A stretch of 5,937 bases of DNA, from assembly GCA_028709505.1 (NCBI GenBank), contig JAQVWW010000101.1, positions 1-5,937 on the forward strand, given 5' to 3'. The position numbers were made by a program, and so were the translations under genes. The DNA is from Eubacteriales bacterium (GTDB lineage Bacteria > Bacillota > Clostridia > Christensenellales > UMGS416). Numbering within the stretch: position 1 is the first letter of the stretch; every line of letters begins with the position of its first letter. This document shows, one piece after another, positions 1 to 5,514 of this stretch. The notes beneath the pieces are model-generated. The model made no database searches, had not been told where the DNA came from, and worked only from the letters and a program-made list of their open reading frames with translations.

Positions 1-469
1 TTTCGTCGTAGCTGTACTCGTACTGGTCGTACTGCGTCAGGATACGGTAACGGCTTTTGTCGGCATTGGTGACGATAATTGACGTATTCTGCAGCGTGGA
101 GCCGTCCTGGGTAAAGGCCTGCACGCTTTGGGGGTTCTTGGTCATGTCGATGCTCTCGACGTGCACCTTATTTGAACCACTTCGGTACATGCTGAGGATC
201 TGCATGATATCGCTGTCCTCTGCTCCCGTGGCGTACAGCGTGTAGACGTAAACATCCTTATCCAGGTTCTTTAAAATCTGGTTGGTCTGCGTGGACAGCG
301 AATATTTGCGCGTCTGCGTCATGTCCACCTGCAAATTGAAGCGGTCGGACAGCGCCGTCACCAGCACGTTGATGAGTATAATGGCCACCAAAAAGGCCGC
401 GGTGAGCAGCAGCGAATAGCCGCCGTATTTGACGTTCTTTTTATTGCGGAGTATCTTTGGCTTTTTCAT
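1..469 (-). CDS. GldG-like ABC transporter auxiliary membrane protein (partial, C-terminal part cut off)
   Basis: This frame is open from an ATG at 469 to the window edge and gives 156 residues of the N-terminal part. Seen: a short basic cytoplasmic start (MKKPKILRNKK), one hydrophobic membrane segment at about residues 17-40, then a soluble region beginning with VDMTQTRKYSLSTQT at about 48-62. A D-x-T-x-x-x-x-Y-S-L-S pattern right after the first membrane helix is typical of GldG-type proteins (the ABC-type uncharacterised transport auxiliary family), whose soluble part lies outside the membrane. The start is supported by GAGGTG at 475-480, 5 nt upstream. Only 2 nt separate it from the permease stop, so it is co-translated with the permease. 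The family is usually several hundred residues longer, and the rest lies beyond position 1. In similar clostridial clusters a DUF4340-type protein often follows, but that cannot be seen here. The substrate and exact role are unknown. Confidence 0.8.
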   Translation of the reverse strand, partial: MKKPKILRNKKNVKYGGYSLLLTAAFLVAIILINVLVTALSDRFNLQVDMTQTRKYSLSTQTNQILKNLDKDVYVYTLYATGAEDSDIMQILSMYRSGSNKVHVESIDMTKNPQSVQAFTQDGSTLQNTSIIVTNADKSRYRILTQYDQYEYSYDE

Positions 470-471
470 GC

Positions 472-1188
472 TTACACCTCACTCCAGCGTCTGCGCTCAA
501 TGGAGCGTACGGTAAAGAACAGGAACACCGCACAGAAGCTGAGATAATATACGATGGGAGCCACACCCAGCAGGCCCTGACCGAAGGTCTCATAGCGGTT
601 GTATACCGAGAACCAGTTCAGTAGGCTGTTGATCCACGAAACGTTGATGATTTGCATCAGAATATCGACGCCGCCCAAGTACAATACCAGCAGCACGCCA
701 AAGGTGCTGACCGCCGATACCACCTGGTTTTCGCTGAGGGACGAAATGAGCAACCCCACCGCGATGAGCGCCGCGCCCAGCAGGAAAAAGCCGATATAGC
801 CTGTCATGATTTCCACAAAGGAAGGGTTGCCGAACGTGAACAGTGTCAGCGGATAGATGAAGCTGACTACCAGCGTGATGCCGAACACCGACACCGCCGC
901 CAGATATTTGCCCAGCACGATGGACAGCACCGATACCGGCGACGTCAGCAGCAGCTGGTCGGTCTTGTTCTTGCGCTCTTCGCTGAGCAGCCGCATCGTC
1001 AGGATGGGCACCGTCAGCATGAACAGAAAGCTCATGTTGCCCAGCATGCTGTTGTATGAAGCCTGCTGGCTGAGTATGTTGGTGGTGGCAAAGAAAAGCC
1101 CGGTCACCAGCAGGAAGAATCCCATAAACACATATGCGATGGGAGACAGAAAAAAGGACTGCAGCTCTCTTTTATAAACCGAAAACAT
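472..1188 (-). CDS. ABC-2 type permease, GldF-like
   Basis: A 238-residue integral membrane protein, the membrane partner of the ATPase encoded just upstream. Hydrophobic segments lie at about residues 16-34, 51-67, 95-118, 128-151, 156-180 and 210-229, giving the six-helix layout of ABC-2 permeases. Between helices 2 and 3 is MRLLSEERKNKTDQLLLTSP (residues 65-84), matching the conserved cytoplasmic M-R-L-x-x-E-E-R-x-x-x-T-x-x-L-L-x-x-P motif of GldF-type permeases that contacts the ATPase. The protein ends in a basic tail (RSIERRRWSEV). Its ATG overlaps the ATPase stop as TGATG, sharing one base. A GAGGAG ribosome site at 1197-1202 lies 8 nt before the start, inside the end of the ATPase gene. 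The size is normal for the family, with no truncation. The transported substrate is not evident. Relatives are involved in gliding (GldAFG, Bacteroidetes), but homologues are widespread in non-gliding Clostridia, so I do not infer motility. Confidence 0.88.
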   Translation of the reverse strand: MFSVYKRELQSFFLSPIAYVFMGFFLLVTGLFFATTNILSQQASYNSMLGNMSFLFMLTVPILTMRLLSEERKNKTDQLLLTSPVSVLSIVLGKYLAAVSVFGITLVVSFIYPLTLFTFGNPSFVEIMTGYIGFFLLGAALIAVGLLISSLSENQVVSAVSTFGVLLVLYLGGVDILMQIINVSWINSLLNWFSVYNRYETFGQGLLGVAPIVYYLSFCAVFLFFTVRSIERRRWSEV

Positions 1189-2183
1189 CAGTTTTTCTCC
1201 TCGCTTTCGCTGTTATCCGCAGTGGTAAGCTGCAGGAAGATATCTTCCAGCGTCACATCGTGGGGCCGCAGCTGCATAATGGGCTTGCCCAGCTTGGCCA
1301 GCGCGAAAAACAGCCCCTTGCGCACGTCGATGGCGCGGGTGCATTCGATGATATAATCCATGCAGCCCTCTTCCTTAACGCCCAGCTCGTCCACCATCGT
1401 TACGCCGTCCACACCGTGGATGGCCCGCATCACCTGTTTATCTGCGCCCAGTACGCGCACCGTCATGCGGCTGATGTTGCCGATGCTGCGCGCCAGGTTG
1501 GCCATGGTGTCCTGCGCGACAATCTGGCCGCGATCGATGATGATAACGCGCTCGCAGACGTCCTCTACTTCGTTTAGGATGTGCGAGCTTAGGATAATGG
1601 TGTGCGCCTTGCCCAGGCGTTTGATGAGATTGCGTATTTCGATAATCTGCCGCGGGTCCAAGCCTACGGTGGGCTCGTCCAGTATCAGCACCTGCGGGTT
1701 GGCCAGCAGCGCCTGCGCCATACCCACGCGTTGCTTATAGCCTTTGGACAGGTTCTTGATCATGCGCTTGCGCATATCTTGAATATTCATCGTCTCGCAG
1801 ACGTCGTCCATCTGGCTGGCCCGCTGGGCCTTTGTGACGTTTTTGATGTTGCAGCAGAACGTCAAATACTCGTTAACCGTCATATCCATGTACAGCGGCG
1901 GCTGCTCCGGCAGGTAGCCGATGCGCTTTTTCACCTCGAACGGGTCGGACAGCACGTCGAAGCCATCCACCTTGGCGCTCCCGCCCGACGACGAGATGTA
2001 GCCGGTCAGCATGTTCATCGTCGTGGTTTTGCCGGCGCCGTTGCGGCCCAGAAAGCCCACGATCTCGCCGCGGTCCACATGGAAGGATACATTGTCTACA
2101 GCAAGCTTATCCCCGTATCGCTTACTGAGGTTTTCTACGCTAATGACGGCATTTTGCGCTATGGCAGTCTCATTCAATTGCAT
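1188..2183 (-). CDS. ABC transporter ATP-binding protein, GldA-like
   Basis: A 331-residue cytoplasmic ATPase that would power the adjacent permease. All ABC motifs are present in order: Walker A GRNGAGKT at 46-53, a Q-loop region GYLPEQPPLY at 89-98, the signature LSKGYKQR at 145-152 (a variant of LSGGQ common in this subfamily), Walker B LILDEP at 166-171, D-loop GLDP at 174-177, and the switch histidine in SSH at 199-201. After about residue 225 comes the extra C-terminal domain (DUF4162-like) common in ABC-2 exporter ATPases. I chose ATG 2183 over the in-frame TTG at 2189. The G-rich ribosome site at 2191-2197 is 7 nt from the ATG but only 1 nt from the TTG. It is the first gene of the ABC cluster, with its own promoter candidate upstream, and its TGA overlaps the permease ATG. 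The substrate is unknown. Confidence 0.92.
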   Translation of the reverse strand: MQLNETAIAQNAVISVENLSKRYGDKLAVDNVSFHVDRGEIVGFLGRNGAGKTTTMNMLTGYISSSGGSAKVDGFDVLSDPFEVKKRIGYLPEQPPLYMDMTVNEYLTFCCNIKNVTKAQRASQMDDVCETMNIQDMRKRMIKNLSKGYKQRVGMAQALLANPQVLILDEPTVGLDPRQIIEIRNLIKRLGKAHTIILSSHILNEVEDVCERVIIIDRGQIVAQDTMANLARSIGNISRMTVRVLGADKQVMRAIHGVDGVTMVDELGVKEEGCMDYIIECTRAIDVRKGLFFALAKLGKPIMQLRPHDVTLEDIFLQLTTADNSESEEKN

Positions 2184-2190
2184 AGTCAAG

Positions 2191-2197
2191 CCCCCTT
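2191..2197 (-). promoter_or_regulatory. Ribosome binding site deciding the ABC ATPase start
   Basis: AAGGGGG on the minus strand, placed 7 nt before ATG 2183 and only 1 nt before the alternative TTG at 2189. The spacing favours the ATG as the start of translation. Confidence 0.75.
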
Positions 2198-2209
2198 TTT
2201 GATGGTTTT

Positions 2210-2218
2210 ATTTTAGCA
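2210..2218 (-). promoter_or_regulatory. Candidate extended -10 promoter for the ABC cluster
   Basis: Reading the minus strand, TGCTAAAAT fits the extended -10 consensus TGnTATAAT with one mismatch in the hexamer. It lies in the 62-nt gap between the QueT-like gene and the ABC ATPase. The only recognisable -35-like sequence is TTAACA at 2236-2241, with a 20-nt spacer that is longer than ideal, so the extended -10 would have to carry most of the activity. Initiation near 2203 would leave a leader of about 20 nt containing just the ribosome binding site. This is a sequence-pattern prediction only. Confidence 0.45.
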
Positions 2219-2245
2219 AAAAAGACGGTATCGTTTGTTAACAAT

Positions 2246-2755
2246 TTATGAATTCAAAAAACTGTCAAACGGCTTGCGTTTGAGCAGGCTGTAAAGCGGC
2301 ATGCCCAGCGCATAGCAGGCTATCGTCTGCCCGGCGCCCACGCTCAGCGCCATCATCCAAAAGGGCAGGTTCTGCGTGTATTGCAGAATAAGCCCCACCA
2401 CCACCGCGTTGACGATTACCGGAGGCAGCGCCACCAAATATTTATGCCTGCGCAGCAGATACGACAGCCACGCCGCCAGCAGCGTGGCCAGCGAGCCGAA
2501 TATGACGTCGATAAGCGTGACGCCGGACACGGCCATGCCCAGCAGATTAGCCAGCACGCAGCCGATGAAGAGCCCGGGTATGGCCGCCGGTGTAAAGGCC
2601 GGCAATATCGTCAGCGCTTCGGATATCCGTACCTGAATAGGCCCGAAGGACAGCGAATTGAGCGCCGGAATCAGCGTCACCAGCGCGGTGATACCGGCAT
2701 AGAGGGCCGCGATAACGGCGGCCCTGGTCAAAAATGATAGTGTGTGGTTTTTCAT
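2246..2755 (-). CDS. QueT-family membrane protein (ECF transporter S-component-like)
   Basis: A 169-residue very hydrophobic protein with about five to six membrane segments (roughly 10-30, 50-74, 78-101, 107-125, 131-156). The stretch QVRISEALTILPAFTPAAIP (41-60), followed by GLFIGCVLAN and then DVIFGSLATLLAA (83-95), is the characteristic core of the QueT family. These are small substrate-binding subunits of energy-coupling-factor importers assigned to queuosine-precursor uptake. Such subunits need a separate EcfA/A'/T module, and none is encoded here. The start is ATG 2755. The ribosome site AAGGA at 2765-2769 includes the last two bases of the rnfB stop codon, and only 12 nt separate the genes, so this is the last gene of the rnf transcription unit by position. 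I see no preQ1 riboswitch in front of it. Substrate specificity is inferred from family resemblance alone and could differ. The final codons also form a terminator-like hairpin. Confidence 0.82.
   Translation of the reverse strand: MKNHTLSFLTRAAVIAALYAGITALVTLIPALNSLSFGPIQVRISEALTILPAFTPAAIPGLFIGCVLANLLGMAVSGVTLIDVIFGSLATLLAAWLSYLLRRHKYLVALPPVIVNAVVVGLILQYTQNLPFWMMALSVGAGQTIACYALGMPLYSLLKRKPFDSFLNS
2256..2283 (-). terminator. Candidate Rho-independent terminator overlapping the end of the QueT-like gene
   Basis: The minus-strand RNA reads UCAAACG, loop CAAGC, CGUUUGA: a perfect 7-bp stem (2277-2283 with 2265-2271). It is followed after three bases (CAG) by six U residues at 2256-2261. The stem has three GC pairs and four AU pairs, so it is modest in strength. 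It lies fully inside the coding sequence, within the last twelve codons, so translating ribosomes could interfere with it. It fits the operon layout because a promoter candidate for the next cluster follows about 40 nt later. Confidence 0.4.
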
Positions 2756-2763
2756 CGCGTTCT

Positions 2764-2770
2764 ATCCTTA
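2764..2770 (-). promoter_or_regulatory. QueT-like gene ribosome binding site fused to the rnfB stop codon
   Basis: TAAGGAT on the minus strand: the rnfB stop TAA (2768-2770) forms part of the AAGGA Shine-Dalgarno sequence, 9 nt before ATG 2755. The layout matches the rnfA/rnfB junction and supports the QueT-like gene being a genuine member of the rnf operon. Confidence 0.65.
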
Positions 2771-3751
2771 CTGCTTGATGAGTGTGATTGCGCCGGTGGG
2801 GCAGCGCTCTTTGCAAAGGCCGCAGCCGACGCAGGCGTCGCCTTGCACTTGCCTTATCTGCGCGGCGTCGCCCAGGATGGCGCCAAAGGCGCAGGCGGTG
2901 TTGCACTTGCCGCAGGCGGTGCACTTATCCGGGTTGACAAAGGCTTTTTTTACCATGGCCGGATCCAGCCAGATGCATTTGCGCGGGCATTTCTCGGCGC
3001 AGATCATGCAGCCGCGGCACTTCTCGTAATCGATAACCGGCAGGTTGTCGATAATTTTGATGGCGCCGAACTTGCAATTACGTTCGCACAAGCCGCAGCT
3101 GATGCAGCCCACATTGCAGCTGTCTCGCACTTCCTTGCCCCGGGAATGCGACCGGCACTGGATGACCACCGGCGCGTCTTTGGGCAGCATCATGATGATG
3201 CCGCGCGGGCAGGCGGTGGCGCATTTGCCGCAGGCGATGCACTTGTCTTCGTCCACAAAGGCCACCTGTTCGCGGATGGAGATGGCGTCGGTGGGGCAAA
3301 CCTTCATGCAGTTGCCAAAACCCAGGCAGCTAAAGCGGCAGGCCTTGTAACCTTCGGCCACTGCTGCGGCGGCGGCGCAGTCCTCCAGCCCCTGGTAGTT
3401 GTACTTGATATGCATATTATGCTCGTTACTTAAGCATCCTACTACCGCCGTCAGCTGCTTAAACTCCGAAACATTGCTGCCCACCAGCCCGGCTATCTTT
3501 TTAAGCGCGTCAGCGGAGGCCACGGTGCACGAGTTGATGGGCGCGCTGGTCTCCACGATGGCCTTGGCCAGCCCGTCACAGCCGGGAAAGCCGCAGGCGC
3601 CGCAGTTGGCGCCGGGCAGACACTCCCTCACCTGATCAATACGGGGATCGCCCTGCACCGAAAAAAACTTGGATGCCACCGCCAGCAACACGCCAAACAG
3701 CAGCCCCATGCCGCCGATGAGCGCGGCCGGCCACGCAAACGCTTCAAACAT
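2768..3751 (-). CDS. rnfB: Rnf complex ferredoxin-type iron-sulfur subunit RnfB
   Basis: RnfB takes electrons from reduced ferredoxin and passes them into the membrane-bound ferredoxin:NAD+ oxidoreductase. The 327 residues begin with a membrane anchor (about 8-30). Next comes the four-cysteine Fe-S domain CLPGANCGACGFPGC (C44, C50, C53, C58), then an Ala-rich link. Six ferredoxin-type cysteine sets follow: C138/142/148/152, C171/174/177/181, C216/219/222/226, C245/248/251/255, C277/280/283/287 and C307/310/313/317. This predicts up to seven [4Fe-4S] clusters, against about three in the roughly 190-residue proteobacterial RnfB/RsxB. It is the long form known from clostridia and acetogens. The start at ATG 3751 is supported by GGAGAGGA just upstream. 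The rnfA stop is 12 nt away, and its TAA runs into the ribosome site. No cluster ligand appears to be missing in the motifs listed. Confidence 0.96.
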   Translation of the reverse strand: MFEAFAWPAALIGGMGLLFGVLLAVASKFFSVQGDPRIDQVRECLPGANCGACGFPGCDGLAKAIVETSAPINSCTVASADALKKIAGLVGSNVSEFKQLTAVVGCLSNEHNMHIKYNYQGLEDCAAAAAVAEGYKACRFSCLGFGNCMKVCPTDAISIREQVAFVDEDKCIACGKCATACPRGIIMMLPKDAPVVIQCRSHSRGKEVRDSCNVGCISCGLCERNCKFGAIKIIDNLPVIDYEKCRGCMICAEKCPRKCIWLDPAMVKKAFVNPDKCTACGKCNTACAFGAILGDAAQIRQVQGDACVGCGLCKERCPTGAITLIKQ

Positions 3752-3756
3752 CGTAT

Positions 3757-3766
3757 CCTCTCCTTA
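3757..3766 (-). promoter_or_regulatory. rnfB ribosome binding site fused to the rnfA stop codon
   Basis: TAAGGAGAGG on the minus strand: the rnfA stop TAA (3764-3766) supplies the first bases of the Shine-Dalgarno region for rnfB. The arrangement suits translational coupling, with a ribosome terminating on rnfA placed directly at the rnfB site. Confidence 0.65.
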
Positions 3767-4348
3767 CTTTATCAGCCCGCTAAAGCCAAAGAACGCGATG
3801 GCCATCAGCCCCGCCGCGATGAGCGTAATGGGAAAGCCTCGCAGCGCCGCGGGAATACGGGCGGTCTCCAGCTTCTCGCGTATGCCCGCCATCAGTACGA
3901 TGACCAACAAAAAGCCCAGCCCGCCGAACGTGCCGTTGATCAGCGCCTCCAGCAGGCTATATTCGGCGTCGATGTTGAGGATGGCCACGCCCAGCACGGC
4001 GCAGTTTGTCGTAATCAGCGGCAGATATACGCCCAGCGAATGGTACAGCGCCGGTGAAAATTTCTGAATGACCATCTCGACAAACTGTACCAGCGCGGCG
4101 ATAACCAATATGAAGGCTATCGTGCGCAGATACCCCAGCCCCAGCGGCACCAGCAGATGGTACTGCACCAGCCACGTAAACAGCGAAGCCAGCGCCATGA
4201 CGAACGTTACGGCCACACCCATACCCACGGCGGTCTTAATTTTGCCGGACACGCCCAAAAACGGGCAGCAGCCCAAAAATTTGGCCATCACAAAGTTGTT
4301 GACCAGCATCGAGGATATGGCGATGAGCGCCAGATGCGAAAAGCTCAT
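3764..4348 (-). CDS. rnfA: Rnf complex membrane subunit RnfA
   Basis: A 194-residue integral membrane protein, the usual length for RnfA (homologous to NqrE). With RnfE it forms the membrane core through which electrons cross and ion transport is coupled. About six hydrophobic helices are visible. Two hallmark motifs are present: [18 protein letters not shown] at 17-34 and [11 protein letters not shown] at 110-120. By family knowledge, C28 and C116 are the cysteines that, with their counterparts in RnfE, hold the intramembrane iron centre. The adjacent C27 is an additional cysteine. The start ATG 4348 lies 1 nt after the rnfE stop. A strong AAGGGGGAG ribosome site at 4356-4364 sits 7 nt upstream, within the end of rnfE, implying translational coupling. 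Confidence 0.96.
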   Translation of the reverse strand: MSFSHLALIAISSMLVNNFVMAKFLGCCPFLGVSGKIKTAVGMGVAVTFVMALASLFTWLVQYHLLVPLGLGYLRTIAFILVIAALVQFVEMVIQKFSPALYHSLGVYLPLITTNCAVLGVAILNIDAEYSLLEALINGTFGGLGFLLVIVLMAGIREKLETARIPAALRGFPITLIAAGLMAIAFFGFSGLIK

Positions 4349-4349
4349 G

Positions 4350-4961
4350 CTACATCTCCCCCTTCCGGCTGTTCTGAATCCAGTTGATCAAGCCCATCGC
4401 CAGCCCCAGCGTGATAAACCCGCCGGGTGCCGCCACAAGGATCAGCGCCGGCTGGAAGGCCTCTCCAAATACCGGCAGCCCCAGTATTGTGCCGCTGCCA
4501 AAAAGCTCACGCAGCGACGAGATGATAACCAAAGCGCCGGTAAAGCCCAGCCCCATGCCCAGGCCATCCAGCGCCGCCGGCCACGGACGGCTCTTCGAAG
4601 CGAAGGATTCGGCCCGGGCCAGTATGATGCAGTTGACGACGATGAGCGGGATGAACACGCCCAGAGACTGATACAGGCTGTACGCGTACGCCTCCAGCAG
4701 CAGTTCCGCCATCGTCACGAACGTGGCAATGATCAGCACATACGCAGGAATGCGCACTTTGGACGGAATAAAATCCCGCAGCAACGAGATAAAGACATTG
4801 CTGCAAATGAGCACAAACGTGGCCGCCAGGCCCATCCCCAGCCCGTTGACCACCGATGTGGTGATGGCCAGTGTGGGACACATGCCCAGCACCAGGCGAA
4901 AGGTGGGGTTTTCATTAAAAAGGCCGTTGAGAATAATTTGCCAGGAACGGTTCTGTTTCAT
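4350..4961 (-). CDS. rnfE: Rnf complex membrane subunit RnfE
   Basis: A 203-residue integral membrane protein, homologous to RnfA and NqrD and of normal length. It pairs with RnfA in inverted topology in the membrane core of the Rnf pump. Visible motifs are [19 protein letters not shown] at 18-36 (C28) and [14 protein letters not shown] at 105-118 (C111), the conserved cysteine positions for the iron centre shared with RnfA. The segment [10 protein letters not shown] at 131-140 and the APGGFITLG motif at 178-186 are also typical. I chose ATG 4961 rather than the in-frame start at 5054. The longer form adds 31 Pro/Arg/Ser-rich residues lying over rnfG and lacks family resemblance, while ATG 4961 has AGGGGGAG 7 nt upstream. 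It begins 4 nt after the rnfG stop. Confidence 0.95.
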   Translation of the reverse strand: MKQNRSWQIILNGLFNENPTFRLVLGMCPTLAITTSVVNGLGMGLAATFVLICSNVFISLLRDFIPSKVRIPAYVLIIATFVTMAELLLEAYAYSLYQSLGVFIPLIVVNCIILARAESFASKSRPWPAALDGLGMGLGFTGALVIISSLRELFGSGTILGLPVFGEAFQPALILVAAPGGFITLGLAMGLINWIQNSRKGEM

Positions 4962-4965
4962 CCGA

Positions 4966-5514
4966 TCACTCCCCCTGTGCCAGCTGCTGTGCCGCAGACA
5001 GCGCCTGGTTGACGCCGTCGGTGACGGCGCGGCTGGATACGGTGGCGCCGGCAACGGCGTCTATGGCGCTGTCGGTGCCGCTTTGCAGCGAAAATGTGCC
5101 GCCTTTGCCCACATATTGCTGGCCAAATGCCGGCTCGCCTACGCGTTTGCCCAGCCCCGGCGTCTCGCTGTTGGTGCCAATCACGACGCCTGTCACGGTG
5201 CCGTCCAAAGCCACGCCCACGGTGACGGCAATGGGCCCCCCGTAGCCTTTAGGCGAAACGCTTACCACATATCCGGCGTTTTGCCCGTCCTTTTGGGCTA
5301 TATAGATATCGGTCACGTCACCCGAGAGGGCGGCGTCATCCACGCGCTGAAAAGCGTCGGCATCCTCAAAGGCCTGCAGGCGGGCCTCTTCACTCAGGCG
5401 CAGACGCTGCGCCGCGATGGGTTCTTTGGTAAAATAATCGGTCAGGCCCAGCAGCACGCCGGCGACCAGCGCCACCGCCAGCAGCCGAAAGCCCAGACGC
5501 AATACATTACGCAT
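4966..5514 (-). CDS. rnfG: Rnf complex FMN-binding subunit RnfG
   Basis: RnfG is anchored by one N-terminal helix and carries an FMN attached to a threonine through a phosphoester bond, relaying electrons within the complex. The 182 residues show a membrane helix at about 8-25, then an FMN_bind-type extracytoplasmic domain with GYGGPIAVTVGVALDG (90-105) and GTNSETPGLGKRVGEPAF (113-130). The flavinylation region is DAVAGATVSSRAVTDGV (152-168), with T158 the expected attachment site. The residue before GAT is alanine, where serine or threonine is more usual. I chose ATG 5514 because AAGGAGGGG lies just upstream. The longer frame from 5583 adds an Arg/Gly-rich, non-hydrophobic stretch antisense-like in composition and overlapping rnfD. 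The gene overlaps the end of rnfD by 8 nt and ends 4 nt before rnfE. Attaching the FMN would need an ApbE-type transferase, which is not in this window. Confidence 0.95.
   Translation of the reverse strand: MRNVLRLGFRLLAVALVAGVLLGLTDYFTKEPIAAQRLRLSEEARLQAFEDADAFQRVDDAALSGDVTDIYIAQKDGQNAGYVVSVSPKGYGGPIAVTVGVALDGTVTGVVIGTNSETPGLGKRVGEPAFGQQYVGKGGTFSLQSGTDSAIDAVAGATVSSRAVTDGVNQALSAAQQLAQGE
4969..4976 (-). promoter_or_regulatory. Ribosome binding site deciding the rnfE start
   Basis: AGGGGGAG on the minus strand, 7 nt before ATG 4961 and inside the last codons of rnfG. It supports the short start of rnfE over the in-frame upstream start at 5054. Confidence 0.75.

Noticed and set aside
2187..2189. 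TTG as start of the ABC ATPase
   Set aside because: It lies 1 nt from the ribosome site, too close for initiation; ATG 2183 has a 7-nt spacing.
1602..2216. Plus-strand open frame (204 codons) opposite the ABC ATPase
   Set aside because: It is an antisense shadow of a gene with all ABC motifs intact; the product has no recognisable domain.
2221..2235. Small hairpin before a T-run in the 62-nt intergenic gap
   Set aside because: On the transcribed strand only three base pairs form before an A-C mismatch, too weak for a terminator; the stem at 2265-2283 is better.
2756..2767. Possible preQ1 riboswitch ahead of the QueT-like gene
   Set aside because: Only 12 nt separate it from rnfB, which cannot hold an aptamer, and no such structure was noticed in the end of rnfB.
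2547..2924. Minus-strand frame of 125 codons across the rnfB/QueT-like junction
   Set aside because: It is out of frame with both conserved genes and the product is Arg/His-rich, as expected from a shifted frame.
2744..3433. Plus-strand open frame (229 codons) opposite rnfB
   Set aside because: It mirrors the cysteine- and alanine-rich rnfB coding sequence, giving an Ala/Gly/Asp-rich product with no family resemblance. rnfB itself is unambiguous.
4068..5012. Long plus-strand open frame (314 codons) opposite rnfA and rnfE
   Set aside because: It is antisense to two clearly conserved genes, its product is a low-complexity Arg/Gln/His-rich sequence with no recognisable domain, and GC-rich third positions on the real strand readily produce such open frames.
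4962..5054. 31-residue N-terminal extension of RnfE
   Set aside because: The extra residues are not conserved-looking, lie over rnfG, and the ribosome site at 4969-4976 points to ATG 4961.
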